A stretch of DNA of 64,000 nucleotides from positions 1 to 64,000 of the forward strand of contig NZ_JAMHIV010000029.1 of assembly GCF_023897065.1 (NCBI RefSeq), written 5' to 3'. The stretch comes from Crossiella sp. SN42 (GTDB lineage: Bacteria > Actinomycetota > Actinomycetes > Mycobacteriales > Pseudonocardiaceae). The notes beneath the pieces were generated by a model, which did not search any database, was not told where the DNA came from, and worked only from the letters and a program-made list of their open reading frames with translations. This document shows, one piece after another, positions 43,384 to 52,574 of the stretch. Position 1 is the stretch's first letter; each line of letters begins with the position of its first letter. The translations under genes and the position numbers were made by a program.

Positions 43384-44031
43384 TCACCACCGGTTGAGGT
43401 GCAGCACCTGCTCCAGCGGCTGGCGCGGCGCGGGTTTGAAGCCCTCGCCGGTGTAGTGCGCGGTCGGGATCAGCGCGGCCTGGTGCACGGTGGGCGGCAG
43501 GCCGAGCAGGTCGGCGACCTCGCGCTCGTACTTCAGGTGCAGGGTGGTCCAGGCGGTGGCCAGGCCGAGGCTGCGCGCGGCCAGCATGTAGCTCCAGGCC
43601 GCGGGCAGGATCGAGCCCCACAGACCGGACTGGTTGCCCGCGGGCAGCTCGGTGCGGTCCGGGGTCTCGATGGCCGGGATGACCAGCACCGGCACCCGGC
43701 CCATGTTCCGCGCCAGGTGTTCGGAGCTGGTGCGCACCCGCTGCTGGGTGCGCTGGCGGTTGGGGTCGGGGTGCGGCTGGTTGCCCGCGGACTCCGGGGT
43801 GTCGAAGTAGGCCTCGGCCGCGCGCCGGTAGTACTCGCCGACGGCCGCGCGCTGGTCGGCGTCGGTGATCACCAGGAAGTGCCAGCTCTGGGCGTTCGAA
43901 CCGCTGGGCGCCTGCAACGCCGTGGTCAGGGCCTGGCGGATGAGGTCCAGGTCGACCGGGCGTTCCAGGTCGAGACGGCGGCGGACGGTGCGCGTGGTGG
44001 TGAGCACCTCGTGCGCGGTGAGCTCGGTCAT
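43384..44031 (-). CDS. Nitroreductase-family FMN oxidoreductase
   Basis: 215-residue FMN-binding nitroreductase: TRTVRRRLDLERPVD, QAPSGSNAQSWHFLVITD (flavin binding), WGSILPAAWSYMLAARSLGL and ATAWTTLHL. It is clearly paralogous to the gene at 53504 (shared QAPSGSN, AAWSYMLAAR, AWTTLHL and RQPL...VLH.xRW end). ATG 44031 begins the conserved N terminus. It precedes the cyclase in a likely operon. Confidence 0.9.
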   Translation of the reverse strand: MTELTAHEVLTTTRTVRRRLDLERPVDLDLIRQALTTALQAPSGSNAQSWHFLVITDADQRAAVGEYYRRAAEAYFDTPESAGNQPHPDPNRQRTQQRVRTSSEHLARNMGRVPVLVIPAIETPDRTELPAGNQSGLWGSILPAAWSYMLAARSLGLATAWTTLHLKYEREVADLLGLPPTVHQAALIPTAHYTGEGFKPAPRQPLEQVLHLNRW

Positions 44032-44152
44032 GCGGCCAGTATCCGGGCGCGGGTTGCCCCGGCAGCGTGATCCCGGAGAGTGGAACGGCGGGAATAGATC
44101 ATGGGGCACTAGGCTCGGCGACAAAGTGTTTCCGGGGCAGGGGAGGGACATC

Positions 44153-44548
44153 GTGGCGAGCTGGGACGAGCTGGTCAGCTACGTCCGGTCGGCCTACAAG
44201 GTGGTCGAGGAGCGGCCCGACGAGCTGCGGCTGCTGGTGCGGTTCGAGGACGACCGCAGCCAGACCGTGCTGATCGGCCGGGAGACGCTCGACCGGAAAC
44301 ACGAGTGGGTGCAGATCGCCTCACCGTGCGGGCAGGTCGGGCACGTGGACCTGCGGGCGCTGCTGGTGGAGGTCGGGCACAACACGGTCGCCGGTGGCGT
44401 GGTGATCATGGGTGAGCACGTGGTGCTGCGGCACACCCTGCCGCTGGAGAACCTGGACCTCAACGAGTTCACCGAGCCGCTGAGCCTGCTGGCCGCCACC
44501 GCGGACGAGCTGGAGGAGCAGTTCTCCGGCGAGGACGACGACTACTGA
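44153..44548 (+). CDS. YbjN/CesT-like chaperone-fold protein
   Basis: 131-residue alpha/beta protein similar to the YbjN/type III chaperone-like fold common in actinobacteria (WVQIASPCGQVGHVDLRALL; GGVVIMGEHVVLRHTLPLENLD; a C-terminal helix DELEEQFSGEDDDY). Such proteins are thought to bind peptides or serve in regulation; the role is unknown. GTG 44153 follows GGGAGGGA. Its end overlaps the convergent monooxygenase by 7 bp. Confidence 0.72.
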   Translation: MASWDELVSYVRSAYKVVEERPDELRLLVRFEDDRSQTVLIGRETLDRKHEWVQIASPCGQVGHVDLRALLVEVGHNTVAGGVVIMGEHVVLRHTLPLENLDLNEFTEPLSLLAATADELEEQFSGEDDDY

Positions 44549-45696
44549 ACCTGCCCCCACTCGATGTGGTGCTCGGTCAGCCAGGCCGAGGAGTTGCGCG
44601 GGCGCTTGGCCAGCAGGCGAGGCAGCATCAGGTCGCGGAGCAGGCGTTTCACCGGTCCCGGCGCGGCCCGGCCGCCCATCCGCGCGCTGGTCGCCACCAG
44701 GCGTTCCACCCTGGGCCGCCGGATCTCCTCGAAGCGGGCGAAGGCGGCCCGCACCGGGTGGTCGCGCAGGCACTGGGCCAGCACCACCGCGTCCTCCATC
44801 GCCATGGACGCGCCGTGGCCGGCGTTGGGCGCGGCGGTGTGCGCGGCGTCGCCGATGACGATCATCGGTCCGGCCGACCAGCGGGGCAGGCTGGCCAGGT
44901 CGTAGGAGTTGCTCGGGGTGATCCGGCCGGTGGTGGCCCTGATCAGCTCGGCGACCCCGGCGCGGTCGCGGGCGTAGAACCCGGCCGCGTGGTCCCGCCA
45001 GTGCGCCGCCGAGGTCTCCCGCAGCTCGGCGCGGGTGAGCTCGGGGCCGGGCACGTTGGCGAACCACCAGGTCTCGCCGTCCGGGCTGGCCGTGCAACCG
45101 AAGAAAGCCTTGCGGCCGTAGGTCATCCGGTACACGCCCGGCTCGGCGGGCACCGGCGCGTAGCCGCAGATGGTGCGCAGGCCGAGGAACCGCGGCGACG
45201 GCGCGGCCGGGTCGATCAGGGTGCGCACCGTGGAGTGCACGCCGTCCGCGCCGATCAGCAGGTCCCCGGTGGCGCTGCGGCCGTCGGCGAAGTGCGCGGT
45301 GACCCGGCCGTCCGGCTCGATGCCCGCCCCGGTCAGCCGCGCGCCGTGCTCGATCCGGATCTCCCGCCGGGCCGCCTCGGCGTGCAGGGCGCGGAAGAGC
45401 GCGGTGCGGGTGATGGTCTGCGGGCCGGGCACCAGCGGCATCGCGGCCAGGCGTTTTCCGTTGCCGTTGAAGAACTCCAGGCCACTGGCCGGGAAGGCGT
45501 GGTCCAGCACCGCGTGCTCGGCGCCGATCGCGGCCAGCGCGTCCACCCCGTTGGGGAAGATGGACATGAACGCGCCGATGTCCTCCGCGCCGCTGGGATA
45601 GGCCTCGTAGACGGTCGCGCCGATCCCGGCCCGCCGCAACGCCATCGCCGCCACCGGACCGGCGATCCCGCCGCCGATGATGATTGCCTCGGTCAT
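44542..45696 (-). CDS. FAD-dependent monooxygenase
   Basis: 384-residue aromatic-hydroxylase-like flavoprotein. FAD-binding IIIGGGIAGPVAAMAL at the N terminus, GADGVHSTVR in the middle and VIGDAAHTAAPNAGHGAS (the GD motif) near residue 285 are intact. It resembles hydroxylases of secondary metabolites or xenobiotics; the substrate is unknown. It stands alone between convergent YbjN-like and the MAB_1171c-type gene. Confidence 0.88.
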   Translation of the reverse strand: MTEAIIIGGGIAGPVAAMALRRAGIGATVYEAYPSGAEDIGAFMSIFPNGVDALAAIGAEHAVLDHAFPASGLEFFNGNGKRLAAMPLVPGPQTITRTALFRALHAEAARREIRIEHGARLTGAGIEPDGRVTAHFADGRSATGDLLIGADGVHSTVRTLIDPAAPSPRFLGLRTICGYAPVPAEPGVYRMTYGRKAFFGCTASPDGETWWFANVPGPELTRAELRETSAAHWRDHAAGFYARDRAGVAELIRATTGRITPSNSYDLASLPRWSAGPMIVIGDAAHTAAPNAGHGASMAMEDAVVLAQCLRDHPVRAAFARFEEIRRPRVERLVATSARMGGRAAPGPVKRLLRDLMLPRLLAKRPRNSSAWLTEHHIEWGQVQ

Positions 45697-45737
45697 CGCG
45701 CCCCCCTACGCCAACGTCAGTCAGTCACCGCTTCACG

Positions 45738-46826
45738 CTAGCGCCCTCCGGTGCGCAGCGCGTCCGACAGCGCGACCAACTCCCGCACATCCGCCTCCAG
45801 GCCCTCCGCACTGGGGATGGCCAGCGGGACCGCGTGCTCGGCGGCCGGGATGCCCGCCGCGTGCGCGCGCAGGGCGGCCAGCAGCTGCTCGGCCAGCGGC
45901 ACCTCCTGCCGCCGCACGCCGCTGAGGTACGGGCTGATCCGCACCAGCCCGTCCCGGCACTCGATCACCCGCCGGTAGTAGCGGCGGTGCACCCCGCGCA
46001 GCCCGTACAGCTCGCGCAGGGTGTTGGCGGGCAAGGAGTCCAGCGTGTCCTGCGGGAACCGCTCGTGCATGATCGTCCACAGTGGATGGAGCCGCCGGTA
46101 CAGCAGCAGGTGCTGCCACCACACGCCGAGCCCGGCCAGCCGCATGCCCGCCGCCGGGTAGCACACCCCGGCCAGGAACAGCAGGATGCCCAGCAGCACC
46201 AGGGTGATCCCGGTGTCGACGAACCAGCGCGGCACTTCGGCTCCGGACCAGCGCAGCAGCACCGTCGGCAGGAACACCAGGTCCGCGGCCACGATCCCGG
46301 CCAGGCCGACCGCGGCCAGCCGCAGGCCCATGGCCAGCCGCGGTTCCGCGCCGCGGGCGTAGCGCAGGGTCCAGAAGCAGGCCACGCTGAAGCCGAAGAT
46401 CACGTAGGCCAGCGACATCACGAAGAACACCGCGACCGGGGTCACCGACTGGTCGTTGGTGTCCACCTCGGGCGGGGTCAGCGCGGCGGCCACGCCCAGC
46501 ACGGTGATCGCGATGCCCAGCGGCACCAGGCACCAGCGGGCCCGGCGCCGGGCCACCTCCTCATCCAGCGCGGAGTGCAGGAAGAACACGATCAGGCAGT
46601 TCACCGCGGCCAGGGTCAGCGAGTGCTGGACGAACCGGGAGCCCATCGGCGAGATCCCGGCGAAGGTGGCGTGCGCGTTGGCCAGCTTGAGGAACGGGTA
46701 GGCCAGCGCCCAGCAGAGGACCACGCCGACGATCGCGCGCAGCCGGATGTCGTGCGGGCGGCGGGCCAGCAGGAACAGCACCCAGCCCAGCGTGAGGTAG
46801 GTGGCGACCGGGTAGATCGCGCTCAC
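45738..46826 (-). CDS. MAB_1171c-family multispan membrane protein
   Basis: 362 residues; about seven hydrophobic segments in residues 1-240 followed by a soluble C-terminal part (LHPLWTIMHERFPQ; GVHRRYYRRVIECRDGLVRISPYL). The pattern matches the actinobacterial MAB_1171c putative transporter family, of unknown function, typically next to ImmA/IrrE-type peptidases or small regulators. Its ATG overlaps the stop of the peptidase gene as ATGA, so the two are coupled. Confidence 0.8.
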   Translation of the reverse strand: MSAIYPVATYLTLGWVLFLLARRPHDIRLRAIVGVVLCWALAYPFLKLANAHATFAGISPMGSRFVQHSLTLAAVNCLIVFFLHSALDEEVARRRARWCLVPLGIAITVLGVAAALTPPEVDTNDQSVTPVAVFFVMSLAYVIFGFSVACFWTLRYARGAEPRLAMGLRLAAVGLAGIVAADLVFLPTVLLRWSGAEVPRWFVDTGITLVLLGILLFLAGVCYPAAGMRLAGLGVWWQHLLLYRRLHPLWTIMHERFPQDTLDSLPANTLRELYGLRGVHRRYYRRVIECRDGLVRISPYLSGVRRQEVPLAEQLLAALRAHAAGIPAAEHAVPLAIPSAEGLEADVRELVALSDALRTGGR

Positions 46827-47311
46827 AACCAGCCCACCCGCTCACCGGAGAGGCTGCGGCTGATCCGCTGGGCGGGCAGGCTGCTGGACTCGCCCGCGCT
46901 GATCCGCGCGGCCACCGCGGACCACTCCAGGATGATGGTGGCCACCGCCTCGGCCTCGTACTCCTGCGCGGTGTCGTAGCAGGTGCGCCGGAACAGCGCC
47001 TCCGCCGGGGTCGGCTCGTGCCCGGCCAGCAGGTGGCTCAGCTCGTGCAGGATGATGTGGTCCTGGTGCACCGTGGAGGTCTGCGCCTGGAAGTAGATGT
47101 GGTCGGCCTCGGCGCCCGCGGTCCACGCGCCGAACGGGCCGGGCGCCGGGAACCGGTGCGGCGTCAGGTGAATCGGCCGCCCGCGCCGCCTGCCGACCAG
47201 GCGGCACAGCTCCCGCACGTCCAGTGGCGGCCGGATGCCCAGCTCCTCCAGCAACCGGCGACACTCCTGGCGCAACCTGCGTTCGTTCACCAGCCGTGGC
47301 ACGGACGCCAT
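46823..47311 (-). CDS. ImmA/IrrE-like zinc metallopeptidase
   Basis: About 162 residues. HELSHLLAGH is the HExxH zinc motif with a downstream Glu-rich helix (QEYEAEAVATIILEWS) supplying the third ligand; the N terminus RLRQECRRLLEELGIRPP is typical of M78-like proteins. ImmA/IrrE peptidases cleave repressors, but no XRE repressor gene is adjacent. ATG 47311 has no clear ribosome site; an extension upstream is possible. Coupled by ATGA to the MAB_1171c membrane protein. Confidence 0.78.
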   Translation of the reverse strand: MASVPRLVNERRLRQECRRLLEELGIRPPLDVRELCRLVGRRRGRPIHLTPHRFPAPGPFGAWTAGAEADHIYFQAQTSTVHQDHIILHELSHLLAGHEPTPAEALFRRTCYDTAQEYEAEAVATIILEWSAVAARISAGESSSLPAQRISRSLSGERVGWL

Positions 47312-47507
47312 GGTGCCAGCAACATCCACCGGAGTGGAGGGCACGCCAGCATGTCTGATGTGGTGCGCGCGAACCGCCCGGCTGCCGACGCCGCTGACCT
47401 GCACCGGGCCGGTCGGCATCGGCCGGTGGCGGCGGCGACTGCCACCCGGTTGGCGGCGGCGGACCGGGCGCGCCCGGTGGTGGTCCACATGAGACGGTCA
47501 CCGGCCC

Positions 47508-49088
47508 TCAGTGGCCCGCGATGGCCGAGCCGGCCAGCCAGCCCCAGGTGAGCGCGGAGCCGATGGTCGCGCCCGCGGACACGGTGCCGGGGCCGATCAC
47601 CGCGGCCATCGCGTTGCCCGCCGCGTACAGGCCGGGGATCGGCTCGTTGTCCCAGTCCAGCACCTGACCATGCCCGTCGACCCTGGCGCCGCCCTTGGTG
47701 CCGACCAGGCCGGGCAGCACCGGCATGGCCAGGAACGGGGGTTCGGTGAGCGGGCCGAGGTTGGGGTGCTCGGCCGCGGGGTCGCCGCCGTGGCGGTCGT
47801 AGGCGGTCTCGCCGCGGCCGAACTCCGGGTCCCGGCCCTGGCCGGCGTGTGCGTTGAAGTCCGAGACGGTGGCGGCCAGCGCGTCCGGGGAGATGCCGAG
47901 CTGCTCGGCGAGGTCGGGCAGGGTGTCGGCCTGGGCCACGTAGTCGGGTAGCGGCTGGGCAGGGTAGGCCCCGGCGAAGGGGTAGCGGGCGCGGTAGGCG
48001 GCGTCCGCGATGGCCCAGGCGGGCTGGTTGGCAGGCAGGCCGGTGGCCGGGTCGGCGCCGGCGAAGGCGAGGGCGGCGTTGTGGCTGGACTCGTTGACGA
48101 ACCGCCGCCCGGCCCGGTTGACCCAGATGACGTGCGGCAGCATCCGCTCGGCCATCACCAGCTCCGGCCGCGGCGTGCCATCCGGCCAGGCCGAGCCCTG
48201 GCTGACCGGCCAGCTCCACGCCTCGCCCAGGTGCGCCAGCGCGGCCCCGGCCTGCGCCGCCAGCCGCATCGCCGCACCCCGGTTGACCGGCGGCGACACC
48301 GGGTGCGTGAACGGCCCGTGCAGCAGCCCGGCGGCCATGTCCGGATCGTGTTCGAACCCGCCGCAGGCCAGCACCACCGCGCCCGCGCCGACCTCGCCGT
48401 ACGGGGTGCGCACACCGGTGACCCCGTACTCGGAGCGCAGCAGACCGGTGACCGGCTGGCCCTTGCGCAGCCGCACACCGGCCGCCCGGCAGCCGTGCAG
48501 CAGCCCGCTGACCAGGCCCTGCCCGAGGGTGACCTGCCCGTTGGCCAGCCGGTACTCCATCAGCCCCGAGGGCAGCTCGCCGCCGCTGACCAGGCCCAGC
48601 CCGATCACCTCCTCGTTGGTCAGCACCATTGGGTACGGCGGCGGCCAGAACAGCTCCTCGGCCCGGCCCAGCTCACCCAGCGCCACCGGCGCGACCTCGA
48701 TGTTCCGGCCTGACGAACGGCCACCGGGAGCCTCGGCGAAGGAGTCCGGCACGCTCATCGCGGTGAACCGGATCGGGCTGTGCTCCTCCACGAACCGGGC
48801 CATCCGCGGCGCGCCGTCCACAAACGCGGCGGCCAGCCCCGGCTCGCGCCCGGCGGTGCGGCCCAGCAGGTAGGTCAGCGCCTCGGCCCGGTCGTCGGCC
48901 ACGCCCAGCTCGGCCATCCGGTGGTTGTCCGGCACCCACGCCTGCCCGCCGGAGACCGCGGTGGTGCCGCCCCAGCACGCGCTGCCCTCCAGCAGCAGCA
49001 CCGAGGCCCCGCCCACGGCCGCGGCCAGCGCCGCGGAAAGCCCGGCCGCGCCGGAGCCCGCCACCACCACATCCGCCTGGTCGATCAT
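47508..49088 (-). CDS. FAD-dependent oxidoreductase, 3-ketosteroid dehydrogenase/fumarate reductase type
   Basis: 526-residue flavoprotein: FAD-binding DVVVAGSGAAGLSAALAAA, GGTTAVSGGQAW, VVLACGGFEHD, and the C-terminal GLYAAGNAMAAVIGPGTVSAGATIG. It resembles 3-ketosteroid delta-1-dehydrogenase-like enzymes; the exact substrate is unknown. ATG 49088 begins the Rossmann fold. Divergent from the luciferase-like gene with a 50-bp gap, so regulation may be shared. Confidence 0.87.
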   Translation of the reverse strand: MIDQADVVVAGSGAAGLSAALAAAVGGASVLLLEGSACWGGTTAVSGGQAWVPDNHRMAELGVADDRAEALTYLLGRTAGREPGLAAAFVDGAPRMARFVEEHSPIRFTAMSVPDSFAEAPGGRSSGRNIEVAPVALGELGRAEELFWPPPYPMVLTNEEVIGLGLVSGGELPSGLMEYRLANGQVTLGQGLVSGLLHGCRAAGVRLRKGQPVTGLLRSEYGVTGVRTPYGEVGAGAVVLACGGFEHDPDMAAGLLHGPFTHPVSPPVNRGAAMRLAAQAGAALAHLGEAWSWPVSQGSAWPDGTPRPELVMAERMLPHVIWVNRAGRRFVNESSHNAALAFAGADPATGLPANQPAWAIADAAYRARYPFAGAYPAQPLPDYVAQADTLPDLAEQLGISPDALAATVSDFNAHAGQGRDPEFGRGETAYDRHGGDPAAEHPNLGPLTEPPFLAMPVLPGLVGTKGGARVDGHGQVLDWDNEPIPGLYAAGNAMAAVIGPGTVSAGATIGSALTWGWLAGSAIAGH

Positions 49089-49138
49089 GGCCCGCACCTG
49101 CCTGGAATCGGTTAACCCGCCGGAACGTTGCAGTACCC

Positions 49139-50173
49139 ATGGAACTCGGTATCTACAGCTTCGGCGACCGCAGCCCCGACCCGGTGACGGGCGAGCAGGT
49201 CTCCGTGGCGCGCGCACTGGCCAACCAGCTGGAGCGGATCAAGCTGGCCGACGAGCTCGGCCTGTCCTTCTACGGCCTCGGCGAGCACCACCTGGACCAG
49301 TACGCGATCTCCAACCCGGCCACCGTGCTGGCCGCCGCGGCCAGCATCACCGAGCAGATCACGCTCAGCTCCGCGGTCACCGTGCTCAGCACCGAGGACC
49401 CGGTGCGGGTCTACCAGCAGTTCACCACCCTGGACCAGCTCAGCCAGGGCCGGGCCGAGCTGCTGGCCGGGCGCGGCTCCTTCACCGAGTCCTTCCCGCT
49501 CTTCGGCGCCGACCTCGGCGACTACGACGACCTGTTCGAGGAGAAGCTCGCGCTGCTGCTGCGCATCGACCGCGAGGACCCGCTGACCTGGTCCGGCAAG
49601 TACCGCGCGCCGCTGAAGAACGTGCGCGTGCTGCCCCGCCCGTACCGGCGGCGGCTGCGCATCTCCATCGGCACCGGCGGCAACCCGGAGTCCTCGATCC
49701 GCGCCGGGGTGCTCGGCCTGCCCGTGGTCTATGCGGTGATCGGCGGCCAACCGGAACGCTTCGCCCCGCTGGTGGACCTCTACCGCCAGGCAGGCGAGGC
49801 CGGTGAGCACGCGCCGGCGGACCTGCACGTGACCATGAGCGCGATCGGGTTCATCGCGCCTCGTTCCCAGGACGCCAAGGAGATCTTCTACCCGTACTGG
49901 TTGCAGACCATGAAGTACGGGGCGCGGGCGCGCGGCTGGCCGATGCCCACCAGGGCCGACTACGACGGCTACACCGACAACGCGAACGCGCTGTTCACCG
50001 GCAGCCCGGAGGAGGTGGCCGACCGGCTGATCAGCGTGGGCAAGCTGGTTGGGGCGGACCGGTACGCGATGCAGATGGACTGGTCGGGGGTGCCGCACCA
50101 CCAGGTGATGAAGGCGATCGAGCTGCTCGGCACCGAGGTGCTGCCCCGCGTCCGGAAGGAGTTCACGAACTAG
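49139..50173 (+). CDS. LLM-class flavin-dependent oxidoreductase
   Basis: 344-residue bacterial-luciferase-like TIM-barrel protein: MELGIYSFGDRSP, LADELGLSFYGLGEHH, SNPATVLAAAASITEQITLSSAV and RISIGTGGNPESS. It uses FMNH2 or F420 to oxidise small molecules; the cofactor cannot be told from sequence. Divergent from the FAD oxidoreductase with 50 bp between starts. Confidence 0.88.
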   Translation: MELGIYSFGDRSPDPVTGEQVSVARALANQLERIKLADELGLSFYGLGEHHLDQYAISNPATVLAAAASITEQITLSSAVTVLSTEDPVRVYQQFTTLDQLSQGRAELLAGRGSFTESFPLFGADLGDYDDLFEEKLALLLRIDREDPLTWSGKYRAPLKNVRVLPRPYRRRLRISIGTGGNPESSIRAGVLGLPVVYAVIGGQPERFAPLVDLYRQAGEAGEHAPADLHVTMSAIGFIAPRSQDAKEIFYPYWLQTMKYGARARGWPMPTRADYDGYTDNANALFTGSPEEVADRLISVGKLVGADRYAMQMDWSGVPHHQVMKAIELLGTEVLPRVRKEFTN

Positions 50174-50298
50174 GGATTTCCCGCCCCATTGGAACTTATA
50201 GTGCGGTGGGGGACTTGTGGCAAGGCCCCGGTACTGGTCCATGATTTCGCGCTGTGCGTGCCACTGCGCGCATTCACCTTTACCAAGGGGGTTTTGTC

Positions 50299-51507
50299 AT
50301 GCGTGCGCTGCTGTCCACAATCGGGTCGCGCGGTGACGTCCAGCCGGTGGTGGCGCTGGCCGTGCGACTGCGCGAACTGGGTCACCAGGCGCGGATCGCG
50401 GCGCCGCCGGACTACCGCGAGTGGATCGAGTCCCTGGGGTTCCCGTTCTTCCCGGTCGGGCCGGAACTGCGGCCGCAGGTCAAGGCCGAGCCCGAGGTCA
50501 GGCCCGCGCCACCCACCGCTGAGCAGCGGCGGAAGATGATCGCGGCCACGGTGGCCAGCCAGTTCGAGGCGCTGCCCGAGGCGGCGGCGGACTGCGAGGT
50601 CATCGTGGCCTGGTCGGCGTTGCAGATCGCGGCCCGCTCGGTGGCCGAACACCGGGGAATTCGCTACGTCTACATCGCCTACGGTCCGACCACGCTGCCT
50701 TCTCCGCACCACGGTCCCGCGCCATTCGACAGCCTCGGCCAGCACCCGTCGGCCGAAGGGGCGGATTTCCGGGCACTGTGGGCGGAGAACGCGGAATTTG
50801 TGAACCAGCTCTGGCGGGAGCCGTTGAACATCCACCGCGCCCGGCTCGGCCTGCCGTCGGTCACCGAGGTCCGCGACCACATGTTCACCGACTCGCCTTG
50901 GCTGGCCGCTGATCCCGTGCTCGCGCCGTGGCCCGAGCCCTCGGAGCTGAAAGTGGTGCAGACCGGGGCCTGGACCATGGCCGACGACCGGCCGCTGTCC
51001 GCCGAGGTCGAGGAGTTCCTGGCGGCGGGGGAGCCGCCGGTGTTCTTCGGCTTCGGCAGCATGGCCGCGCCGCCGGAGCTGGGCCACGCCCTGCTCAAGG
51101 CGGCCAGGGCGCTCGGCCGCCGGGCGGTCATCTCCCGCGGCTGGGCCGACCTGGCCCTGACCGGCGAGCCGGACTGCCTGACCGTGGACGAGGTCAACTA
51201 CCAGGCGCTGTTCCCCCGGCTGGCCGCGGTGGTGCACCACGGCGGTTCCGGCACCACCACCGCGGTGACCCAGGCCGGCACGCCGCAGGTGATCGTGCCG
51301 CAGATGTACGACCAGCACTACTTCGCCGAACGCGTGCAGGCCCTCGGCGTCGGCTTCGCGCACGCCAGGGGAGTGCCGACCACGGACTCCCTGATCGAGG
51401 CGCTCACCCAGGTGTTGCGGCCGGAGGTGGCCGCGCGGGCCAAGGAGGTGGCCGGTCAGGTGCGCACCGACGGCACCCTGGTCGCCGCTCGGTTGCTGAT
51501 CGGCTAG
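50299..51507 (+). CDS. Macrolide/glycopeptide-type glycosyltransferase (GT1)
   Basis: 402-residue GT-B glycosyltransferase. N-terminal LLSTIGSRGDVQPVVALAVRL is the acceptor-domain signature; VFFGFGSM and VVHHGGSGTTTAVTQAGTPQVIVPQMYDQHYFAER form the nucleotide-sugar-binding motif. It resembles enzymes that glycosylate antibiotics, either in biosynthesis or for inactivation; no biosynthetic cluster is present here, so detoxification is plausible. ATG 50299 follows AAGGGGG. Its stop overlaps the convergent GGDEF gene by 4 bp. Confidence 0.9.
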   Translation: MRALLSTIGSRGDVQPVVALAVRLRELGHQARIAAPPDYREWIESLGFPFFPVGPELRPQVKAEPEVRPAPPTAEQRRKMIAATVASQFEALPEAAADCEVIVAWSALQIAARSVAEHRGIRYVYIAYGPTTLPSPHHGPAPFDSLGQHPSAEGADFRALWAENAEFVNQLWREPLNIHRARLGLPSVTEVRDHMFTDSPWLAADPVLAPWPEPSELKVVQTGAWTMADDRPLSAEVEEFLAAGEPPVFFGFGSMAAPPELGHALLKAARALGRRAVISRGWADLALTGEPDCLTVDEVNYQALFPRLAAVVHHGGSGTTTAVTQAGTPQVIVPQMYDQHYFAERVQALGVGFAHARGVPTTDSLIEALTQVLRPEVAARAKEVAGQVRTDGTLVAARLLIG

Positions 51508-52490
51508 CAGCCCCGGCCGATCATCTGCCGCATGATCAGGCAGACGTCGACCAGCGGCTTCTGCTCGGTGGTCGTGGTGGTCGGCGGGGGCTTGCTGGTG
51601 GTGGGTTTCTTCTTCGCCGGGGCCGCCTTGCTCGCCGGGCGCGGCGGTGGGGCGGGCGGTGGCGGGGCGATCACCGTGGTCACCACGATCACGGTGGTCT
51701 CCACCGAGGGCGTGGTCGGGGTGGCCGGGGCGAGCTGCGCGGCCGCCATCGCCGGTTCCTCCCGCTCCGGCGGCGGCGCGAAGGCCACGATGTAGGCGAA
51801 GGCGGCCAGCGCGGAGCCCAGGCCGACCAGCACCGGCACGTACCGCCGGACCGGCGTCACCGGTTCCGCGCGGTGCCTGGCCAGCGGCACCGGCAGCGGG
51901 GTGCGGGAGTCCTCGGCCAGCCGGATCCGGTCCCGGCCCGCCTGCTTGGCCACCTGGAGCGCGGCGTCGGCGGCCACCACGAACGCGGTCAGGTCCTCCT
52001 CCGGCGCGGGCACCCTGGCGCACACGCCGATCGAGGTGGTCACCTTGTCCAGCCGGATGATGCCGCCGTCGGTGCTGGGCGCGTCCACCGCGATCGCGCG
52101 CACGCCGGTGCGGATGCGGTGCGCCACCGAGAGCGCCTCGGCCGCGTCGGTCTGGCGCAGCAGCACCAGGAACTCGTCGCCGCCGTGCCCGCCGTAGCGG
52201 CCGAGCACGTCGGTCTCCCTGGTGCAGCGGCGCACCGTGTCGGCCACCGCCTTGATCACCGCGTCCCCGGCGATGTGCCCGAACCGGTCGTTGAACCGCT
52301 TGAAGTGGTCGATGTCGATCACCAGCAGCGCCAGCGAGTCCCGCTGCGCGGCGGCCTGCGCGAGCTCGGCCGGGGCCCGCTCGTCCCAGCCCCAGCGGTC
52401 CAGCAGGCCGGTCAGGCGGTCGGTGGCGGCGTGGCCGCAGGACTGGCAGGCCGGGTCCACGGGATCGGCGCTCGAACCGGGCGCGGTCAT
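51504..52490 (-). CDS. GGDEF protein with one membrane span and Pro/Thr-rich outer tail
   Basis: 328 residues. Residues 1-185 hold a diguanylate-cyclase domain (DRLTGLLDRWGW; VIDIDHFKRFNDRFGH; GGDEF at 103-107; RETD at 91-94 resembling the inhibitory site). The active-site hairpin reads RYGGHGGDEF, three residues longer than the usual RYGGDEF. One hydrophobic segment follows (YVPVLVGLGSALAAFAYIVAF, about 210-230), then a Pro/Ala/Lys/Thr-rich tail ending VDVCLIMRQMIGRGC, predicted outside. ATG 52490 is used; GTG 52523 follows less convincing context. Confidence 0.83.
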   Translation of the reverse strand: MTAPGSSADPVDPACQSCGHAATDRLTGLLDRWGWDERAPAELAQAAAQRDSLALLVIDIDHFKRFNDRFGHIAGDAVIKAVADTVRRCTRETDVLGRYGGHGGDEFLVLLRQTDAAEALSVAHRIRTGVRAIAVDAPSTDGGIIRLDKVTTSIGVCARVPAPEEDLTAFVVAADAALQVAKQAGRDRIRLAEDSRTPLPVPLARHRAEPVTPVRRYVPVLVGLGSALAAFAYIVAFAPPPEREEPAMAAAQLAPATPTTPSVETTVIVVTTVIAPPPPAPPPRPASKAAPAKKKPTTSKPPPTTTTTEQKPLVDVCLIMRQMIGRGC

Positions 52491-52574
52491 GACTGGGCCA
52501 GCCCTCCGTTTGGTAATCAGCACTCGGTGGGGTGTTTGTACCAGCTCCAGTAGGCGAGGAGATCATGCGTAAGC

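Noticed and set aside
50299-51507. Secondary-metabolite cluster around the glycosyltransferase
   Set aside because: No polyketide synthase, peptide synthetase or sugar-biosynthesis genes in the window.
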